Assembly (NCBI RefSeq): GCF_003096715.1
Contig: NZ_QEOL01000020.1
Location: 106,060-170,059 of the forward strand
DNA length: 64,000 nucleotides
From: Paraburkholderia silvatlantica
Lineage (GTDB): Bacteria > Pseudomonadota > Gammaproteobacteria > Burkholderiales > Burkholderiaceae
Reading direction: 5' to 3'
The position numbers were made by a program, and so were the translations under genes. The notes beneath the pieces are model-generated. The model made no database searches. It was not told the origin of the DNA and was given only the letters and a program-made list of their open reading frames with translations. This document shows, one piece after another, positions 63,275-64,000 of the stretch; the stretch's first letter is position 1, and each line of letters begins with the position of its first letter.

Positions 63275-64000
63275 ATGATCGACTCGAAGACACACGCCAC
63301 GCTCACGATCCCCGGCCACGCTGAAGGCGTGCAGTTGCCGGTCTACAAGGGCACGATGGGCCCGGATGTGATCGACATCCGCAAGCTGTACGGCCAGACC
63401 GGCATGTTCACGTATGACCCGGGTTTCATGTCGACGGCGTCGTGCAACTCGGCGATCACGTACATCGACGGCGACAAGGGCGAGCTGCTCTATCGCGGCT
63501 ACCCGATCGACAACCTTGCGCAAAACGCCGACTTCCTCGAAAGCTGCTACCTGCTGCTCAAGGGCGAGCTGCCCACCCAGCAGCAGAAGGATGAATTCGT
63601 GGCCTCGGTGAAGAACCACACGATGGTTCACGAACAGATGCACTTCTTTTTCCGGGGGTTCCGCCGTGACGCACATCCGATGGCGATTCTGGTGGCGGCG
63701 GTCGGGGCGCTGTCCGCGTTCTATCACGACTCGCTCGACATCAACGACGCGAAGCATCGCGAGGTGTCGGCGATCCGCATGATCGCGAAGCTGCCGACGC
63801 TCGTCGCCATGGCGTACAAGTACACGATCGGCCAGCCGTTCGTGTATCCGCAGAACGATCTGTCGTACAGCGCGAACTTCATGCGCATGATGTTCTCCGC
63901 GCCGAGCGAAGAGTACAAGGTCAACGACGTGCTCGTGCGCGCGCTCGACCGTATCCTCATCCTGCACGCCGACCACGAGCAGAACGCTTCGACGTCTACC
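63275..64000 (+). CDS. gltA: Citrate synthase (partial, 3' end outside window)
   Basis: The frame opens at ATG 63275 with AAGGACA upstream and remains open to the window edge (242 codons of about 433). It matches type II proteobacterial citrate synthase: KGTMGPDVIDIRKLYGQTG, MSTASCNSAITYIDGDKGEL, YRGYPIDNLA and, at the edge, HADHEQNAST with the conserved His-x-Asp-His. It condenses acetyl-CoA and oxaloacetate in the TCA cycle. The N-terminal 20 residues look unlike those I associate with the housekeeping Burkholderia gene, and no sdh genes precede it, so it could be a second copy. Confidence 0.95.
   Translation, partial: MIDSKTHATLTIPGHAEGVQLPVYKGTMGPDVIDIRKLYGQTGMFTYDPGFMSTASCNSAITYIDGDKGELLYRGYPIDNLAQNADFLESCYLLLKGELPTQQQKDEFVASVKNHTMVHEQMHFFFRGFRRDAHPMAILVAAVGALSAFYHDSLDINDAKHREVSAIRMIAKLPTLVAMAYKYTIGQPFVYPQNDLSYSANFMRMMFSAPSEEYKVNDVLVRALDRILILHADHEQNASTST

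Overview
The window is high-GC DNA with dense, often overlapping genes. Its gene content (an RcoM-type CO sensor beside a form I CO dehydrogenase cluster, a PadR/siderophore-reductase pair, DUF969/DUF979 permeases beside 5-oxoprolinase, and a citrate synthase that reads as Burkholderia-like) points to Burkholderiaceae, most likely Paraburkholderia, Caballeronia or Burkholderia. This is judged from protein reading only, not from a database search. Most of it looks like accessory metabolic islands, as on a secondary replicon. No rRNA, tRNA or CRISPR array was seen.

Layout. 1-4959 (minus): a 5-oxoproline (pyroglutamate) module of a HyuA-HyuB fused oxoprolinase followed by two DUF969/DUF979 membrane proteins, probably the uptake system. 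6066-7631: a Cache-type chemoreceptor. 7804-9633: a decay zone with a cut-off RidA-family gene, remnants of an IS6-type and an IS3-type transposase, an intact DUF523 gene and the C-terminal stump of an alpha/beta hydrolase. 9644-11298 (minus): a PadR (YqjI-like) regulator and siderophore-interacting flavin reductase (YqjH-like), with a repeat-rich operator upstream and a clear terminator downstream. 11417-20138: a LysR regulator divergent from a six-gene hydroxy/sugar-acid operon (two MFS transporters, SDR, IlvD/EDD dehydratase, beta-hydroxyacid dehydrogenase, FMN alpha-hydroxyacid dehydrogenase). 20178-24352 (minus): kdgT-dtnK-pdxA2-deoR, a D-threonate-type catabolic operon with three palindromes upstream.

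24521-32194 (minus): one tight seven-gene unit of TonB-dependent receptor, ExbB, ExbD, TonB, a secreted alkaline-phosphatase-superfamily enzyme, an OmpR-type response regulator and a histidine kinase. It links outer-membrane uptake, its energy supply, a periplasmic hydrolase and a sensor in one transcript; a large lipoprotein is divergent from it (32780-34552). 34660-40410: a SAM-domain/class III nucleotide cyclase/AAA/TPR protein divergent from a SulP permease that carries STAS and cyclic-nucleotide-binding domains, a plausible cyclase-receptor pair. 40429-42604 (minus): an MHS transporter and a BamE-like lipoprotein.

42681-52055: the aerobic CO-oxidation locus. rcoM, with the three known haem-ligand positions conserved, is divergent from coxM-S-L-G-D-E-F and a MobA-like nucleotidyltransferase; CoxF carries an extra YHS metal-binding domain. 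52036-56368: small hypotheticals, a glycine-zipper lipoprotein, an exported protein, and a cytosolic-looking HtrA-like protease followed by a LuxR-type regulator with a degenerate receiver. 56451-64000: glutaminase, a DHA2 multidrug exporter, two alpha/beta hydrolases, a solitary second MreB, a small hypothetical gene and the start of citrate synthase (gltA), which runs off the window.
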